Assembly (NCBI GenBank): GCA_018257865.1
Contig: JAEUBA010000081.1
Span: forward strand, 62,001-126,000
Length of the DNA stretch: 64,000 nt
DNA from: Stereocaulon alpinum
Lineage: Eukaryota > Ascomycota > Lecanoromycetes > Lecanorales > Stereocaulaceae
Direction: 5' to 3'
Shown: in pieces, positions 1 through 12,100 of the stretch
How positions within the stretch are numbered: position 1 is the stretch's first letter
Layout of the letters: every line of letters begins with the position of its first letter
The notes under the pieces: model-generated
The model's input: the letters and a program-made list of their open reading frames with translations, nothing else
The model's database searches: none
What the model was told of the DNA's origin: nothing
Made by a program: the position numbers and the translations under genes

Positions 1-690
1 CCCGCTGCCACCGCCCAATCCCGCCTCCAAACCTACGTCCAGCGCTCCTCCTTCCCCGGCCCCGCCCAAACAAACCTAATAGACAGCGACGTCCACTTCA
101 ACGCCATCGCCCTCGACGGAAACAACAACCTCTCCCAAGTCCAAGTAATGCACACAGACACCTGTTTCCGCCTCTTCCTCCTAAACACCACAAACCAACC
201 CCAACTCACCTCCTTCCTAAATAACACAGCCACAAATGTCCAGCGCACTTTCCCCGCAGGCTTACTCACAGACGTAGGAATGCTCGTCGCGAACCCCGCG
301 TACGGCGAACAAGCCGTCTATGCGGAAAACTTCACTACGAGCGCTTATCACGGCACTGTCGTCTGGAGCTGGCAAATGGCTATGATGGCGCGCGGTCTCG
401 AACTCCAATTATCGCGCTGCACCAGTTCCTCCGCTCCGGATTTCTGTAAAGACGCAGCAGTCTACGATAATGTCAAAAAGGGCTACAATGCCCTCTGGGA
501 CGTGATTGAAGCTAATAGCGCGCATTTGAGTACGGAGGTGTGGAGCTGGGTGTTTGAGAATGGGAAATTCGTGTTTACGGAGTTGGGGACGTTGCCGCCG
601 CCGCCGGGGACTAGTCCTACGGAAAGTGATATTAGGCAGTTGTGGAGTTTGACTTTTCTGGCGGTTAGGAGGGCGGGGGGGTTGATGTAG
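1..690 (+). CDS. Six-hairpin glycosidase-like protein, C-terminal part
   Basis: The reading frame is open from the first base to a TAG at 688-690, so the 5' part lies outside the window; 229 residues are visible. The segment carries a YHGTVVWSWQ motif (about residues 115-124). It resembles the W-x-G-x-VW signature near the active site of (alpha/alpha)6 toroid glycosidases of the GH15/37/63/debranching type. Aromatic residues are frequent and several Asn-x-Ser/Thr sites are present. No intron is needed in the visible part. Assignment to a precise GH family is not possible from this fragment; a glycogen-debranching-like or uncharacterised fungal six-hairpin protein are both possible. The gene is tail-to-tail with the TPR gene downstream. 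Confidence 0.6.
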   Translation, partial: PAATAQSRLQTYVQRSSFPGPAQTNLIDSDVHFNAIALDGNNNLSQVQVMHTDTCFRLFLLNTTNQPQLTSFLNNTATNVQRTFPAGLLTDVGMLVANPAYGEQAVYAENFTTSAYHGTVVWSWQMAMMARGLELQLSRCTSSSAPDFCKDAAVYDNVKKGYNALWDVIEANSAHLSTEVWSWVFENGKFVFTELGTLPPPPGTSPTESDIRQLWSLTFLAVRRAGGLM

Positions 691-702
691 GTTATAAGGG
701 GT

Positions 703-725
703 GGGGGGGGGGGGGGGGGGGGGGG
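703..725. repeat. Poly-G homopolymer of 23 bases
   Basis: An uninterrupted run of 23 G lies 13 bp after the stop codon of the glycosidase-like gene, in the 249-bp gap between convergent genes. A G4 stretch precedes it, separated by one T. It could form G-quadruplex structure in the transcript or be length-variable in assemblies. Confidence 0.95.
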
Positions 726-939
726 TGCATGCTATCTTTTGTACATGTGTGTATCTGGGTATGTATCCAACAAGCATGTACAGCTTCGTCACCAAAAACC
801 CTGCTCCGCTGGGCAATGTACAGGTATCAATGTATGAGCATGACCGGAACCCTCTCTTCAGACTAGCATCATACTCACGACCCCCTCACACCAAAGCCTC
901 ATCACCAATCCCCCAGCCCGTCCTGGTAACAATGCAAGA

Positions 940-3113
940 TCATCTTCCTAAACTCCTCAACACCTCCTTGATCAGACTCGCCCGCCCATTAACCCACCCA
1001 ACCTGACTCTGCCTCTGCCCCTCCCTCTCCCTAGTCATGATCCTCTCCCTGATAGCTTCCGCTCTAAACCTCCTCTCGTTTTCCCTCCTGTACCCCTCAA
1101 ACACTCTCGGCAATAGTATTTCCTCACCACGAGCGTTGAAACCCTGCATACCGCCATTCGGGGCTCGCTGTTCGAAGACTAGTGTTTTTCGGTTGGAGAT
1201 GCGTTCGACGAGGGTGTATTGTGGTTGTTGGGGGGGTGTTGGTGTGGGTGTGGGGGTTTTTTCGGCGTTGGAGTAGATGGAGAATCTGGACTTGGTGGGG
1301 GTTTCGGGGTCTCCTATTATTGTATCGGAATCGCTGTCCGAGTCGTCTGAGTCGTTGTCGTTGCTGTCGTTAGGGTTGTCGTTGTCGTCGTCGCAATGGT
1401 TAGTTGCGTCTATGGCTTCGGCCCCATTCCCGTCAAATGTCCTTGATGGGAATTGGTAGCCGGAGTATGCACGAGGTGGAACGAACTTGTTATCCTCTTC
1501 GTCTGTCCCTCGCTTCGCATCCGTGTCTGGCTTGTCATCTATGTGGAGTGGTTTTCCTGGCTCTGGCTTGATACTTCTCTCTAAATCTTCAATAACGCCT
1601 TCAGTATTTTCGAGGCTATCCTTGGCAGTGAGTACACTCAGATACCTCAAATGGGTGTTATCAGTATACTCTTCGACATCTCCATAGTCGTGGTTATAAG
1701 CTGGTGGATGGTTCTCGTTCCCGCTAATAATATCCTTGAATCTGCTGGCGGTCCAAACGGACTTTTGAACGTCCTCGTCCCAGCTCTCAATCAAGTCTTC
1801 GACATCGCTAATCTGTGACTGCCGGAAAGAACTTTGCGCTTCTGGTTCGGAAATACGGGGATAGGATTCGCTTGTTGGGCTGTGCTCGGTGGATATTGGA
1901 TGAGGTACGAGAGCCATTAGGCGGTTGTGCACCTGTTCTTTAGCCTTCACACGACCTCTTTGGTACTCCGAGAACGTCGGAGATGGTTGGCTGAATGGGT
2001 CCGGATCCGGGATCCGAATGGATGGGTATGGATAAGGGGCTGACTCTTCCAGCTGAGATGAGTCTTCTGTACGAGAGACCTGAAGAAGCGCAATCTTACT
2101 GTCGGGAACGTCCCAGTAGTAGGTCAATTTGGATACTTTCATTTTTGCAGCGACCTTCTCCAATTCCTCCCTCATTGCCGGTCTTGCTGAAGATGGAGGG
2201 AGTGGAGGCAGCGGCTTTGATACCCGGCGCGTCTCTGGGGGAGATGAATATCCATAAGCTGATGCGGTCGACTGCGGGGGCGGCGAGCTCTCTGGTTTTG
2301 ACTGTATCGTTGTGTTGATTGCCCAAACCTTTTCCTCAAATTGTTCCAGCTGCGGGTCCCATATCGGACCCAACTGCACACCAGCAGGAATGCCATACAG
2401 CCCCTGTTTCTCCTGCCCTTGTGCTCTGCATTGTACGTCAACGCTCAGTCCTTCTTGTGCGTACGACGCAACCTCCAAGTTGTGCTCCACCACCGCCCTC
2501 TCCAAAGTCCATTCATTACCCAGGCCAACATCTTGCATGCCTTTGAATTGAAAGATCGGGAAGTGTAACGCATCCGCCTTTACCATTTCAAAAACGGCCA
2601 GACATTCCCGCCATGGCGCTATCGCCTCGTCCCACAATCCTACTTCCGCTTTTGCCAGACCGAAGCAGAACAAAGCGATCCAATTCTGTTCATCGTAGAA
2701 CAGGGCGGACTTGAAAGAAGCCCACGCCATCTTGTGTTCTCCTAAGAATGCGTAGCTAAGGCCGAGGTCAATCTGAAAGTGGACCTGATATTGGGGTGGC
2801 AGAATGCTATTGGCGGCTTTGTTACGCCGGTTATGCTCATAGATAGACCTCCCAAGGAGTTTGAGGGAGGTGACGCGGGCTGATGGTGCCTCCTTGAGCG
2901 CCGAGGTCCAAAAAGTATGGATTTTGGGGGGTGTGAGGTCTCTGTGTCGGCGAGATATGGACAGCATATCTGTAGCTTGAAGCTCTGTCTGAGAGTTAAG
3001 ATATTGAGCTGCCGTTTCAGTGTCAGGCTCGAGATTGCAAGTCGCCTTGGTTGTACAGAGTTGGGTAGCGTACCTGCAGTAGCATTCCGAATACCAGGCC
3101 GTTGGCGCGTCAT
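940..3113 (-). CDS. TPR-repeat protein with acidic disordered C-terminal half
   Basis: Two exons are inferred: 3113-3074 and 3008-940, total 702 residues. The 65-nt intron starts GTACGC and ends CGGCAG with a CTGAC branch point, and joins a short exon starting MTRQRPGIR to the long exon without breaking frame. Residues about 60-150 form helical TPR-like units (for example LGLSYAFLGEHKMAWASF and the following ALFCFGLAKAEVGLWDEA). The rest is low complexity: Pro-rich stretches, a long Asp/Asn/Ser acidic block before the C-terminus, and a basic Arg/Glu-rich tail. TPR units normally mediate protein binding; no catalytic motif is seen. I considered the NADPH oxidase regulator NoxR, but no PB1 or SH3 region is recognisable, so the family remains unnamed. 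The 5' exon is inferred from splice signals, not from a known protein. Confidence 0.72.
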
Positions 3114-4339
3114 TTCAAGAGGAGATTTCCGGAGGCGATAGGGAATTATTACAGCAGAATAAGGGAACAGAAGGTGCGGCGGCCATGGTATTAACGAATG
3201 AAGCGTTATATAGAGAGTCATATGGATAGAAGATGGGTGAATGACAGATCTGAAACAGTGTTACACATCCTTCAATACGGGAACGGAGAAAGCACATGGA
3301 AAGACGTGAAACAACAGCATTCCCTGGTTCCCGATAACAAGGGCAAACCCTCACGAAGTGTTACAAGGCTAAGGCTTTCGCCACCTTGGACCATATCGAA
3401 TCATGTGAGCGTAACTAAGGCAGTAAACAGGGCCTGCAGAATGATAAATTCTAGAGTCACGGTTCTCCAAAAAGGGCAAGAATACCTCATCAGCTTTATC
3501 TAAGGTATATGAGACCAAAACTACATGATGGACTATTGGGTGAGCAGCTGAAAAGTGTTAAGTCCAAAAGCGTGTCCTAGGCCAGTAAGCCAAGCTTGGT
3601 GCATGCATGACGTTTGCTTGATATCCGGTACGACGTCGCAAGGACACACTTGAATGCAGGCAGAAGATGTAGAAACAGGTATTTGGTGAACGATCTGGGA
3701 TCAACAGCGCAGTACGAAAGGGTCCGGTGCGCGCCAATGTTCCTTAAGAAGTATGTTATGCCTCAACTTTGTTAGCTATAGACTCTTGCGATATAGGAGA
3801 TGCTGTAAAGATACACACGGATATTCTAGATCTAGGTGGACCCCTCCGAAGACTCGTCGAAGGGAACGGCTGAGGCTGGAACAACTAATTGAATCTAGAA
3901 GTAGTGTAAGTTATGACCGATGCCATGTGTTGACAAAGTTGGTTCGAAGCTAGTAGCGGCAGACCGGTCTGTATGGGACAGAGCTTTCCATACAAGGGAT
4001 GTGGATGAATTGAGAGGGAAAGCTGCCAGCGTCAACTTGAACACCGACAGACAAAGTGATAACCTTGGAGACCCAAGTGTTCTAATTAGACTGATCAACA
4101 CTGAAGAGTCTATAGAGGGGTTGTTAACGTTGCAATGCTATTTGAAAATTGCTTTTGAGCCGCGCGAGCTATGCCACCATGTTATATTCTACACGTCGTG
4201 ATGAAGACCACCTTGGCTCGCGCGCTCAGCCACGCGACTGATCTAGGAAATATGCATCTGCTGCCATACCATAGTGTCTGACTCAAATTCGATCCGTGGG
4301 TCCACACCAACTAGGTGAAGTGTTCAGCTCGAGCCGCAG
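3114..4339. other. Intergenic region, upstream of the TPR gene
   Basis: No supportable gene. Short open frames here have no recognisable motif and no consistent intron pattern. It should hold the promoter of the TPR gene (right to left) and the 3' end of the Stm1-type gene. Confidence 0.5.
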
Positions 4340-5761
4340 CTATGAGCCTCCCAGGCTGGGGAAAGCATTTTCGTCTTGGACGTTGACCGAACCACCTTCA
4401 CCTCGGCCACCACGTCCACCACGAAATCCACCCTCGCCTCTGCCCCTGAAGTCGCCACGGCCTCGCCCTCTGCCTCGGAAGTCGCCACGATCGCCACGGC
4501 CGCGGCCTCTCCCGCGTTCGCCTCCACCGCGTCCTCCGGCGTTGGGTTCTACGTAACGCAGGTCGACATCCAGTCGGTTCTTTTCCTTGCGCTGCTTCTC
4601 GCGCTTAGCTTTCTCGCCTTTGCCGGCTATGTATTCTTCTTCCTCATCCTTGGACATTTGCTTTGCGTTGTCCCACTCTTTCTTCGATTTACTACCCTCA
4701 TTCGGCTTTCGTGCTTCGGGCACTCCGCCACCAAGCTTCAACTTCTTCTCGGCTTGCTCGGCGAGGTAGTCGGCGTAGGAGCGATTATTGTCTTCCGCCT
4801 CTTCCTCGCCTGGGGCGGCCGAAGCGTCCGCAGGAGCAGAACCCTGAGCTGGGGCAGTACCATCAGCGCTGGCAGTAGGTTCGGCGGCAACCTCGGCGGT
4901 GCCTGAATCCCAGCCATCAGCTGCGCCTTCGTCTTTCTCTTCTGCCTTTGCGATGGCTTCGCCCGCTTTCTCATCAGCAAACTCAGAATCCCCTGTGGGT
5001 GCGCCCCATGATTGGTCGGCCTGCTTCGGGTGGTCACTGTGACAGAGCAAAGAGATTAGCAGAGGAGTTTAGTACAAAAGTAAGCGAAGCGTACTTGGGA
5101 GGGCCTCGGGAGTGCCTGTCATCGCGATTGCCACGTCCACCTCTGCCGCCACGACCTCCACGGCCACCGCGGCCTTCAAAGTTGCCTTGTATTCTCCCGC
5201 CTTCGATACGGTTTGCGTGTCGGTCTTGACGTACTCCATCATCGGTGGGTTTGCCACGGTTGTTTACTGAGCCGGCTTCACGATCACGGAACGCTGGTAA
5301 GGCATTAGCTTTGTAGTTAGAACCACCAACGAGACGCGTTAAAAGCCTGTTGCCATTGCTATCAGAACATTGGAAGAATTCTGACATACCTCCATCACTG
5401 CCAGTGAAACCGCCGCGACGTTCACCTCGGCCACGTCCTCCACCAACAGCTCCACCACGAGCCTCCGACGGGGCTGTACCAGACGCATCGGGCTTACCGT
5501 GCCGTGCGACGGGCTTGTCAGCGACCTTAGGAGGTGGTGCTGGCTCCTTATCCGAGTCCTGGTCACTGTCGTTGCCTTTTGTAGATGATTAGCTGAGGGC
5601 CAGCATTTGTGATGGAGGCGGCTGTACCCAGGAGCGCATAAGGGTTCTGTGAAGCTAACACGTCAGCACTTACTCAATTGATCATCGTCTCATGCCGGAC
5701 GTAGTAGTCGTACCATGGCATGTGTTGCGGTTGATCGTACCTTAGATTTCACGTCACCCAT
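4340..5761 (-). CDS. STM1: Stm1/SERBP1-type (HABP4/PAI-RBP1) ribosome-associated RNA-binding protein
   Basis: Five exons: 5761-5741, 5646-5628, 5575-5390, 5308-5095, 5036-4340; 378 residues. The start reads MGDVKSKNPYALLGNDSDQD, the typical N-terminus of fungal Stm1-like proteins, and can be obtained only by splicing a 7-codon first exon to a 19-nt second exon. The middle region has the hallmark FRDREAG...NNRGKPTDD...DRHANR segment and RGG boxes; the C-terminal part has SYADYLAEQAEKK, then KSKKEWDNAKQMSKDEEEEY, and ends with further RGG/RG repeats and ENAFPSLGGS. In the family these proteins bind 80S ribosomes, clamp inactive ribosomes and bind mRNA or G-quadruplex DNA. Introns have good donors and CTAAC or CTGAC branch points. 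The gene lies head to tail behind the bZIP gene on the same strand. Confidence 0.93.
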
Positions 5762-6318
5762 GAAGCCCGCCTGCTGCCTTCCTCAGAAGGCTTCCTTTGC
5801 TATCGCACCAGTGTGTCGTGGGGTACTTCAATGAAGAGTGACAAGATCCTTGTACAGGATCTGTCTCTCTATGAGCTCCGGTTGTGTTGCTGCCTCAGGG
5901 ACGCACTGACTTGGGAGTGGTTGTGCGTGTTTTCTTAGCGAGGTTAGAACTGGCCATGAATTTTAGCGCGCCATAGGGCTGCCAAGACCAGGTTCTCTCC
6001 ATCATCTCTTCGATATTGCATCACTTTACAAGACTGAGCCTTTTATACGTATGACGGTGCCTAAAGTTTGTAATTTTCAAGCTTTTTCCTAACAACAGTG
6101 GTAGAGATGACTGCAATGCCAGGCTAGTCCTCGACAGAAGTAAGGTAGAAATATACTTAGGCTGCGCAGCCACTGGTGGTATCATTTTGTTGAACGCCTC
6201 TCGCTGATGCCAGAAACCTCCACATTGGATATCCCTCTTCCATGCCTTGAGCCATAACTCCGGGCTTGCCCTAAAAACCTTTGGTGCATCTAGCACGCGA
6301 AGAAGCGTACCAGCGCTT
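5762..6318. other. Intergenic region between Stm1-type and bZIP genes
   Basis: It should contain the promoter and 5' leader of the Stm1-type gene and the bZIP 3' UTR. Upstream ATGs followed by short frames occur in the presumed leader (for example complement of 5955-5957), but transcript start is unknown. No other gene seen. Confidence 0.45.
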
Positions 6319-7764
6319 TCACCTTCTCATCGAACTCTCTTGAAATGTAAACTGCGTGGGGAAGTGCATGCTTGCAGTAAGCCCGAAGGGATCCGCATCA
6401 AGCATCGGGTCGTATGGGTCGAATCCGGCATTTATGCCAGGGTATGCGGGATTGTTCGGATCTATCGCTTGCGACGTTGGTGGTGGTTGCATAGGTTGCA
6501 TCTGTTGCATGGATTGCATTGGTTGCATCTGCTGCATCGGTGGTTGGCCTTGCAGACCCATAGGTAGGTGCTGGCTCGTCGGAGGAGGCTGCGAGTTGAA
6601 CGGTTGCGGGTAGGGACCAGGCCCCACGTCGCGATCGCTCGGGTTTTCATCGTCAAGCATATCGGCATGCGCATCGTACTCCTGTTCTGTACTCACGGAA
6701 TCAATCTAGGACGAACATAACTCTATAACAAACAAGAGGAAAGGAGGGGGCGGGACAGCTTGCCGAGTTGCTCTATATGAGCTTGAAATGGTGATGGGTA
6801 GAAGTTTGAGTGGGCCGTTCCAGCCGCACTGCCCATCTCGCTACTGCGACTGCCATCTGCGGTACTTGGGGTCATGGGTTGTATCGTCGGTCGAGTGGCT
6901 GGAATACTCAATCTGGAAGGTGCCTGCTGAGAATATCCGTGGCTATCAAGCGGCGGCGGCGGCTGTTGTTGTTGCTGAGCTTTCAAATCCACGTTAGGTG
7001 AGATTATCCCACCTTTACCTAGACCCATGGGTGCTTTGGTCGAAGTCGGAGAAAGGTTCTGCAATGGCGGTGTCGGTTGAAGTCGCGGGGACATTGTTGA
7101 AGATGTTTGGGATGACCGCGGCCGTAGAGCTTGTGAACCCGAGCCCGACGTCGAGCGCCGGCCAGTGCTATGATTATGGCGATTCATTAGAGCTCTCTGG
7201 ACTGGAGAGGGCTGTGGATGTCCACCTTGGTGGGGTGGATGGTGCATGACATGGGAGCCTTCGGTTTTCGATTTCAACTCGGCCTGAACATCAATACCTA
7301 TTGCACTTTAAGCCACGCAAAATACCCCTCCTGGACCATCTAGCTTACCCTTTTCTAGTAATATGCGCTCGAGAAGAGAATTCTTGTACCGAAGCATTAG
7401 ACACTCATCTGCTGCTGATCGATGACTCTGCTGTAGACTTTGCAGCGCTTCCTCATGTTGTTTGATGGTAGTCTCCAATTGCTTTATATATTCGGTCCTT
7501 CTCTCCCTAAACGCGGCCTGTGCCTGACGATTCCTCTGCTTTCGTTCTTCTGAGGTTGCATATATCTAGACACGTATTAGGCGGTCTATTCTGATAGGCC
7601 GTAGAGCGACTACTTACGGGCTTTCGACCGCCTTTCCGCTTCTGCACCTGGGCGGGCTCTTGGGTCAAGCTCTGCTCCTCCGGCTCCTGGGAAGACTCGG
7701 AGAATGACTCCTCTTCGAAAGGCTCGAGTTTGGGGACCGGAGGCACATCACTGGTGTTTGACAT
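6319..7764 (-). CDS. fcr3: bZIP transcription factor, Fcr3/AP-1-like
   Basis: Four exons: 7764-7618, 7565-7349, 7297-6764, 6686-6319; 421 residues. The N-terminus is acidic, then QKRKGGRKP joins IYATSEERKQRNRQAQAAFR, a fungal AP-1-type basic region with the N-R-x-A-Q-x-x-F-R signature (about residues 40-70), followed by a leucine zipper through ILLEKGIDVQAELKSK. The order matches Aspergillus Fcr3-like factors, including the C-terminal QLEQEYDA junction. The tail contains poly-Gln, Pro-rich tracts and tandem Met-Gln repeats (about 6487-6546). Intron 3 (6763-6687) starts GCAAGC rather than GT; it is the only donor I found that keeps frame. I chose ATG at 7764 because family members start with an acidic segment of this length. 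It acts in the nucleus; targets are not deducible. Confidence 0.92.
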
Positions 7765-9109
7765 TCCCACGAAGGTGGAGTTGAAAGGCCTTGGCGACTA
7801 AGTGTTGGGGACCAGTTGTTCCTCGTTCAGGTATGGTGCCAGGACATGACCTGACTACTAAAAAAGGCCACGCGCTGCACAGCCCTATGCTAAGCGGCTA
7901 GCAGGTGTCAGATTGTTTAATATAAGAGGCGCTGTGTTGCAGGAATGTGATAATCGACGTCGGCGGCAAAGTGTGAGGTAAGAGAATGATAATGAAAAAT
8001 AAGGCGTGCGTTCGTTGCAGGCAAACAGAAGGTGCGTGATCTAGTCGAAAATAGTGTGAGAACGGAAGACGGCAGCATAAATAAACGTGCTCTGAATGTG
8101 GGGTTAGTTGCTTGATAATAGGAGTCTGGCCATCCTAGTCATGTACTGGGCATGTCAGGGGCCAGTAAAAAGACTTTCATGGCGTTGGAGCAGTCTCCGG
8201 GAAGCTGGAGGGCGAGATTGTGAGTGGGAGACCGAGACGGAGACCACGGGGACTTGATTGCATTTGGGGGGGCGCTGGGAAGAACAAATAGAACGTTGAA
8301 AGAACACATGCGAAGCAGGCTCGCAGGCGAACCGGCAGATGAGTTTGGGTTTTGGGTTCTGACTTCGGCTAATGGGAGGGATTGATATGCGATTGGCACG
8401 TTTTTGAAGTGAGCGTGACTGGCGAGACTGGGGTATAGGAACCGATATCCGTTTGGAGCGTAGTGTCTTGTTCAGGGATAGGCGGTCCCCAAGCGATTGA
8501 CGTTGCAGGCTTTTTTTAGCGCAATACCCTTGGAGAGGATTTCCGAGGAGGCGGCTCAAGCACGCAAGCCCCCCAAGCAGCCAAGCTCACCCAGTCACCA
8601 ATCCCAGCGCAATGAATGATCGTCATACCCAATGTCGGGCCCGTTCAAAACATCTGCTAAAGTATCCACGGTATCCACAATGGGGAATGATGCACGTGTT
8701 TGATCTACCCACCATCAGGAACCCCGTCTGAGCCTGTTTCAACGACTCTCTGTTGTCAATGCTTTCTGAAAGTGCTTGACACGGCTCGCGGGGGGGTATT
8801 TAATGGCGCAATGGATTGCTAAGAGGAGTGACGAGCTGAAATGTGCCCTTATCAATACTCTGATGCCTTACGAGACGTACAGTAGCTTGCAGACAAATCG
8901 CCTGATGAGGCGACAGACGCGGCAGGAACGATGGCCTACCGTTCATCGCGAGGCCAGTCCTGCATCTGTACAACTCTGGCAAGGAAAGTGCATGGCGCAG
9001 GTTTGACGCCGATCAACCTGTAGGATCGTTTGATCACCGTGCCTCCTACTCAGGAGTTCATTTCGATATTTCGTAAGTCGAAGACACGGAGAGCTCCGGA
9101 TTAGCAGCC
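7765..9109. other. Divergent promoter region, bZIP (-) and arrestin gene (+)
   Basis: A 1.3-kb gap between two divergent start codons. It contains small open frames on both strands but none with splice support or protein motifs, so I read it as shared regulatory sequence. Confidence 0.5.
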
Positions 9110-10993
9110 ATGGCCAAGGGGGGCCTGACACCCATACCAGAGAGAAGATCATCGAGGAGTATGCTGCAGGGTAGTGTAGATGGGTCCATGCTGTCAACAC
9201 CAGGCTACAGACCTCCACTCTTACCCGTGCTTACAACGCCAAGAACAGGTATCTGTGTACCAACTCGCGGAGGATCCACGTCTCCCATTCGGCGGCAAAA
9301 TGCCACGAACCTGCGGAGAGCTCCTTCGAGAACTTTTATTCCCTCTGTCCTACCTTCTGTGGATAGCTCAAGATTGACGCATTCGAGACTTAGTCTCGCA
9401 CTTCGACTGTACTCCCCAGTCTTCATGGGTGGCGCCACCGTTGAAGGGGAAGTTCATGTCGCTATCGACGGAGGGCTGGAAGCCAAGCGAAAGTCAAAGA
9501 CTGCCCTGTTTCTAAGCAGAATCTCGGTCACTTTGGTGGGTAAAGAGCGATGCAAAAGCAAGCAAGCGATATTTCGCGCCTTGACATGCGACCTTATCGA
9601 CGAATCTCACCCTCCTCCAATTACAATGGCCCGGAGTGCTGCCGCTTCGGGTGAAGCTGTGTGGGATGTATCCGCCTCGGAATCGGTGCTACCGTTTCGC
9701 CTTGACTTGCCTGTGGATATGGGTCCTCCACCATACGAATCAAGAAAGGTTGGAATTAGTTACTGGCTCAGCACCTTGGCCGAGTTCAAGATCGCCGGGA
9801 AAAAGCATCTTGTTCGTGAGTCGCAGGAGATCATGGTATTGACAGTTCATGATCGTAGGTCTCTGACCTTCCATGCACTTGAGATACCATGATTGACTTG
9901 ACACGTAGCTGAGAAGGCTCTTGTCAATCTGCCCAACCCTCTTCTAGCAATAGACGAGTTGCAAGTATCGAAAAAGCCCTTACGCAAGACAATTAGAGTT
10001 ACAGCCGGACTTCATCGTCAGACCTGGATAAGTGGCTATCCAGTCTTCATAGACATACATATTGAGAACGAGAGCAGCAAAGCTGTCAGAAGGGTCGATT
10101 TGCAGCTTGAGAAAACCGTGCTGTTCTACAAATACTCTGCGCCATCTACCGGTACAAGGACTGCTGATCTACTTCGATTGCCAGACTATCTCAATAAAGA
10201 GACAATCGTGAGCAAAGTACTTCTAGATGGATTCCAGGGCGTTCGACCTCTGTCAGAAGACTTCAGAACTTGTCAGCTCGCATTGCCTGCTGGCTTGGTT
10301 TCTGTTGAAACGGGCCGATTTTTTGGCATACGCTTTTTCATCCATGTTCAGATTACCATATCCTTCAACATCCGCCTCAAGGTCCAATTGCCAATCACCA
10401 TTGTCCACCCTAATTCCATCGATATACCGCCCAACGCTCTCGCTCAAGTAGCCGCTGCAGTAGAACAGAAGCATCGCGACCTTTCCACAACAAGTGGCTC
10501 GCCTTACCGCTATCGTGCGGGCCAAGCCTTCCATGCTGCGCGGAGGCAGTCGTACCTGCAGCTACGTAAGGACACAGTAGGTTCTAGGGAAATGGAAGAC
10601 CTGACCCGCGCTTTAGAGAGCAGCCCTAGGAGAGAGCCGAGGAGACTGAACGGCAGCCCCAAGAAATTAAGGGTTAAGCGGCGTCAGTCGGCCGTGGTTC
10701 TGGGCGGGACCAACCGTGGCCATCATCAGCATTTGCGAACACGGTCTTCTTTCGACAGTTTGAGATACAACACTTACACTCTCCCAAGGCCGAGTTTCGA
10801 GACCGTGCGGCCCGGAGAATCTCGGCCCTCGCTGGAGCAGCACGCGTCACGAGCACCCCGTTCGAGCCTTGAGACTCGGGTCATCAATGGTCTACGTGGA
10901 AGCCTGGAATCGAGAGGACCGGGATTACAGAGGAGTACGTCTGGGCTGGCATTCGACGATAGTGACAAGGAGAATCATGCTCCTAGGCGATGA
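9110..10993 (+). CDS. Arrestin-domain protein (alpha-arrestin type)
   Basis: Two exons, 9110-9854 and 9909-10993, give 609 residues; the 54-nt intron ends ACACGTAG with a TTGAC-type branch. After a basic disordered N-terminus (about 100 residues), the N-terminal arrestin fold runs from LSLALRLYSPVFMGGATVEG through PPPYESRKVGISYWLSTLAE (about 210-240). The C-terminal arrestin fold runs from LRKTIRVTAGLHRQTWISG to LPITIVHPNSID (about 285-430). The last 170 residues are Arg/Ser-rich and disordered. Fungal alpha-arrestins recruit Rsp5-type ubiquitin ligases to plasma-membrane transporters; a PPPY sequence is present, but it lies inside the arrestin fold and may be structural. Assignment to a particular yeast ART is not possible. 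The start has a good context (GCCATGG). Confidence 0.85.
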
Positions 10994-12100
10994 TTGGAGG
11001 GGTTGGAGGAGGCTTGAGTAAGGAAGGTGCACTACTGACCTGATGACGCTATTTTTGACGAAGGTATGTTTACGATGGCATGGTCACGACTGTGCGTTTC
11101 GAGCAACTGCTCTAGTGTGCATAAACGGTTCGTGGATGTACCTTATCAATACGAACTTTGGGGGCAAGTGCTCAAATCAATTACAAAGCAAGAGGAGACA
11201 GCAACTTCTACCGAACAATTCGAATATAGGAAATTTTTTGACTCGCCAAGCTCTACTAGGGGCCAGCCGCTGCAAGACTATGGCACTCAGCGCTTTCAGT
11301 CATGCACGTACTCCCGCTTCTGCCCCCACAGGTCGGAGATATATATCAGCGACCCACTCCACAGCCTTGTTCTAGGCGATCATCCCGCGATCTATGACAT
11401 TTCACCCGCTGTCAATCTAATCTAATATCGAGATATCCGACGCCCTACAGGATGTAATCTCCACAGCTCACCGACTTCCCACTCGTCCGAAACATGGATA
11501 CCATTCTGCTATTGCGCGATTTTACATTGCTATATCACAAACACCCACTGCGCCCTGCCTAATCTCGCATTTCGGGCCAGGCGACTTATATCAACGTGCA
11601 GATGAGCAACACTCCTTCATCACACATCACGCAAATACCGACACGGCGTCGGCCCCCACCATCTCCAAGCCGTAGTGAATCCCGTTTTAGAATCTGCATG
11701 GAAGCACGCCTCAAGCCCCCAATTTCGAGTTATGAAGCACAAGCTTGATCCTCTGTTTTCGCTAGTAATGTGGGGATTCCAAGATCATCACCTCTGATGT
11801 TTCGGTCCGAGCCTTCGGTCACACCTCAGCTCTGACGATCGCAAGCCTCGCCATTGTCTATGGCTTCTAGAACACCTTCTAGAACATTCTCCACCCATGC
11901 TTTGCCAATTTGTCAAGGCTGGTATCTCGGAATCTTGCTATCGATCACTCACACTGCATATATGTACGCCATGCCCAGCAAAGAGGCGTCGACAATCCTC
12001 CTTGATGATCCGTCTTATCTCCAATCAAGAAAGAACGAATAATTACTTTTTACGGCACCTGACGCAATAACGGCTCAGAACGTCACATTGCCTCGCTCGC
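10994..12100. other. Convergent intergenic region, arrestin and LIM-like genes
   Basis: No supportable gene; contains the presumed 3' UTRs. A heat-shock-element-like repeat lies at 11865-11889 (separate entry). Two overlapping open frames around 11043-11425 lack recognisable motifs. Confidence 0.45.
11865..11889. repeat. Repeated TTCTAGAA units resembling a heat shock element
   Basis: TTCTAGAA occurs twice, 4 bp apart, and the second copy continues CATTC, giving a perfect TTCnnGAAnnTTC triplet. It lies between convergent genes, not in an obvious promoter, so function is unproven. Confidence 0.4.

Noticed and set aside
4376..4906. Plus-strand frame opposite the Stm1-type gene
   Set aside because: Antisense shadow of the RGG-rich coding exon.
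11043..11425. Overlapping plus-strand open frames between arrestin and LIM-like genes
   Set aside because: No motif, no splice support, unusual composition; more likely UTR or intergenic sequence.
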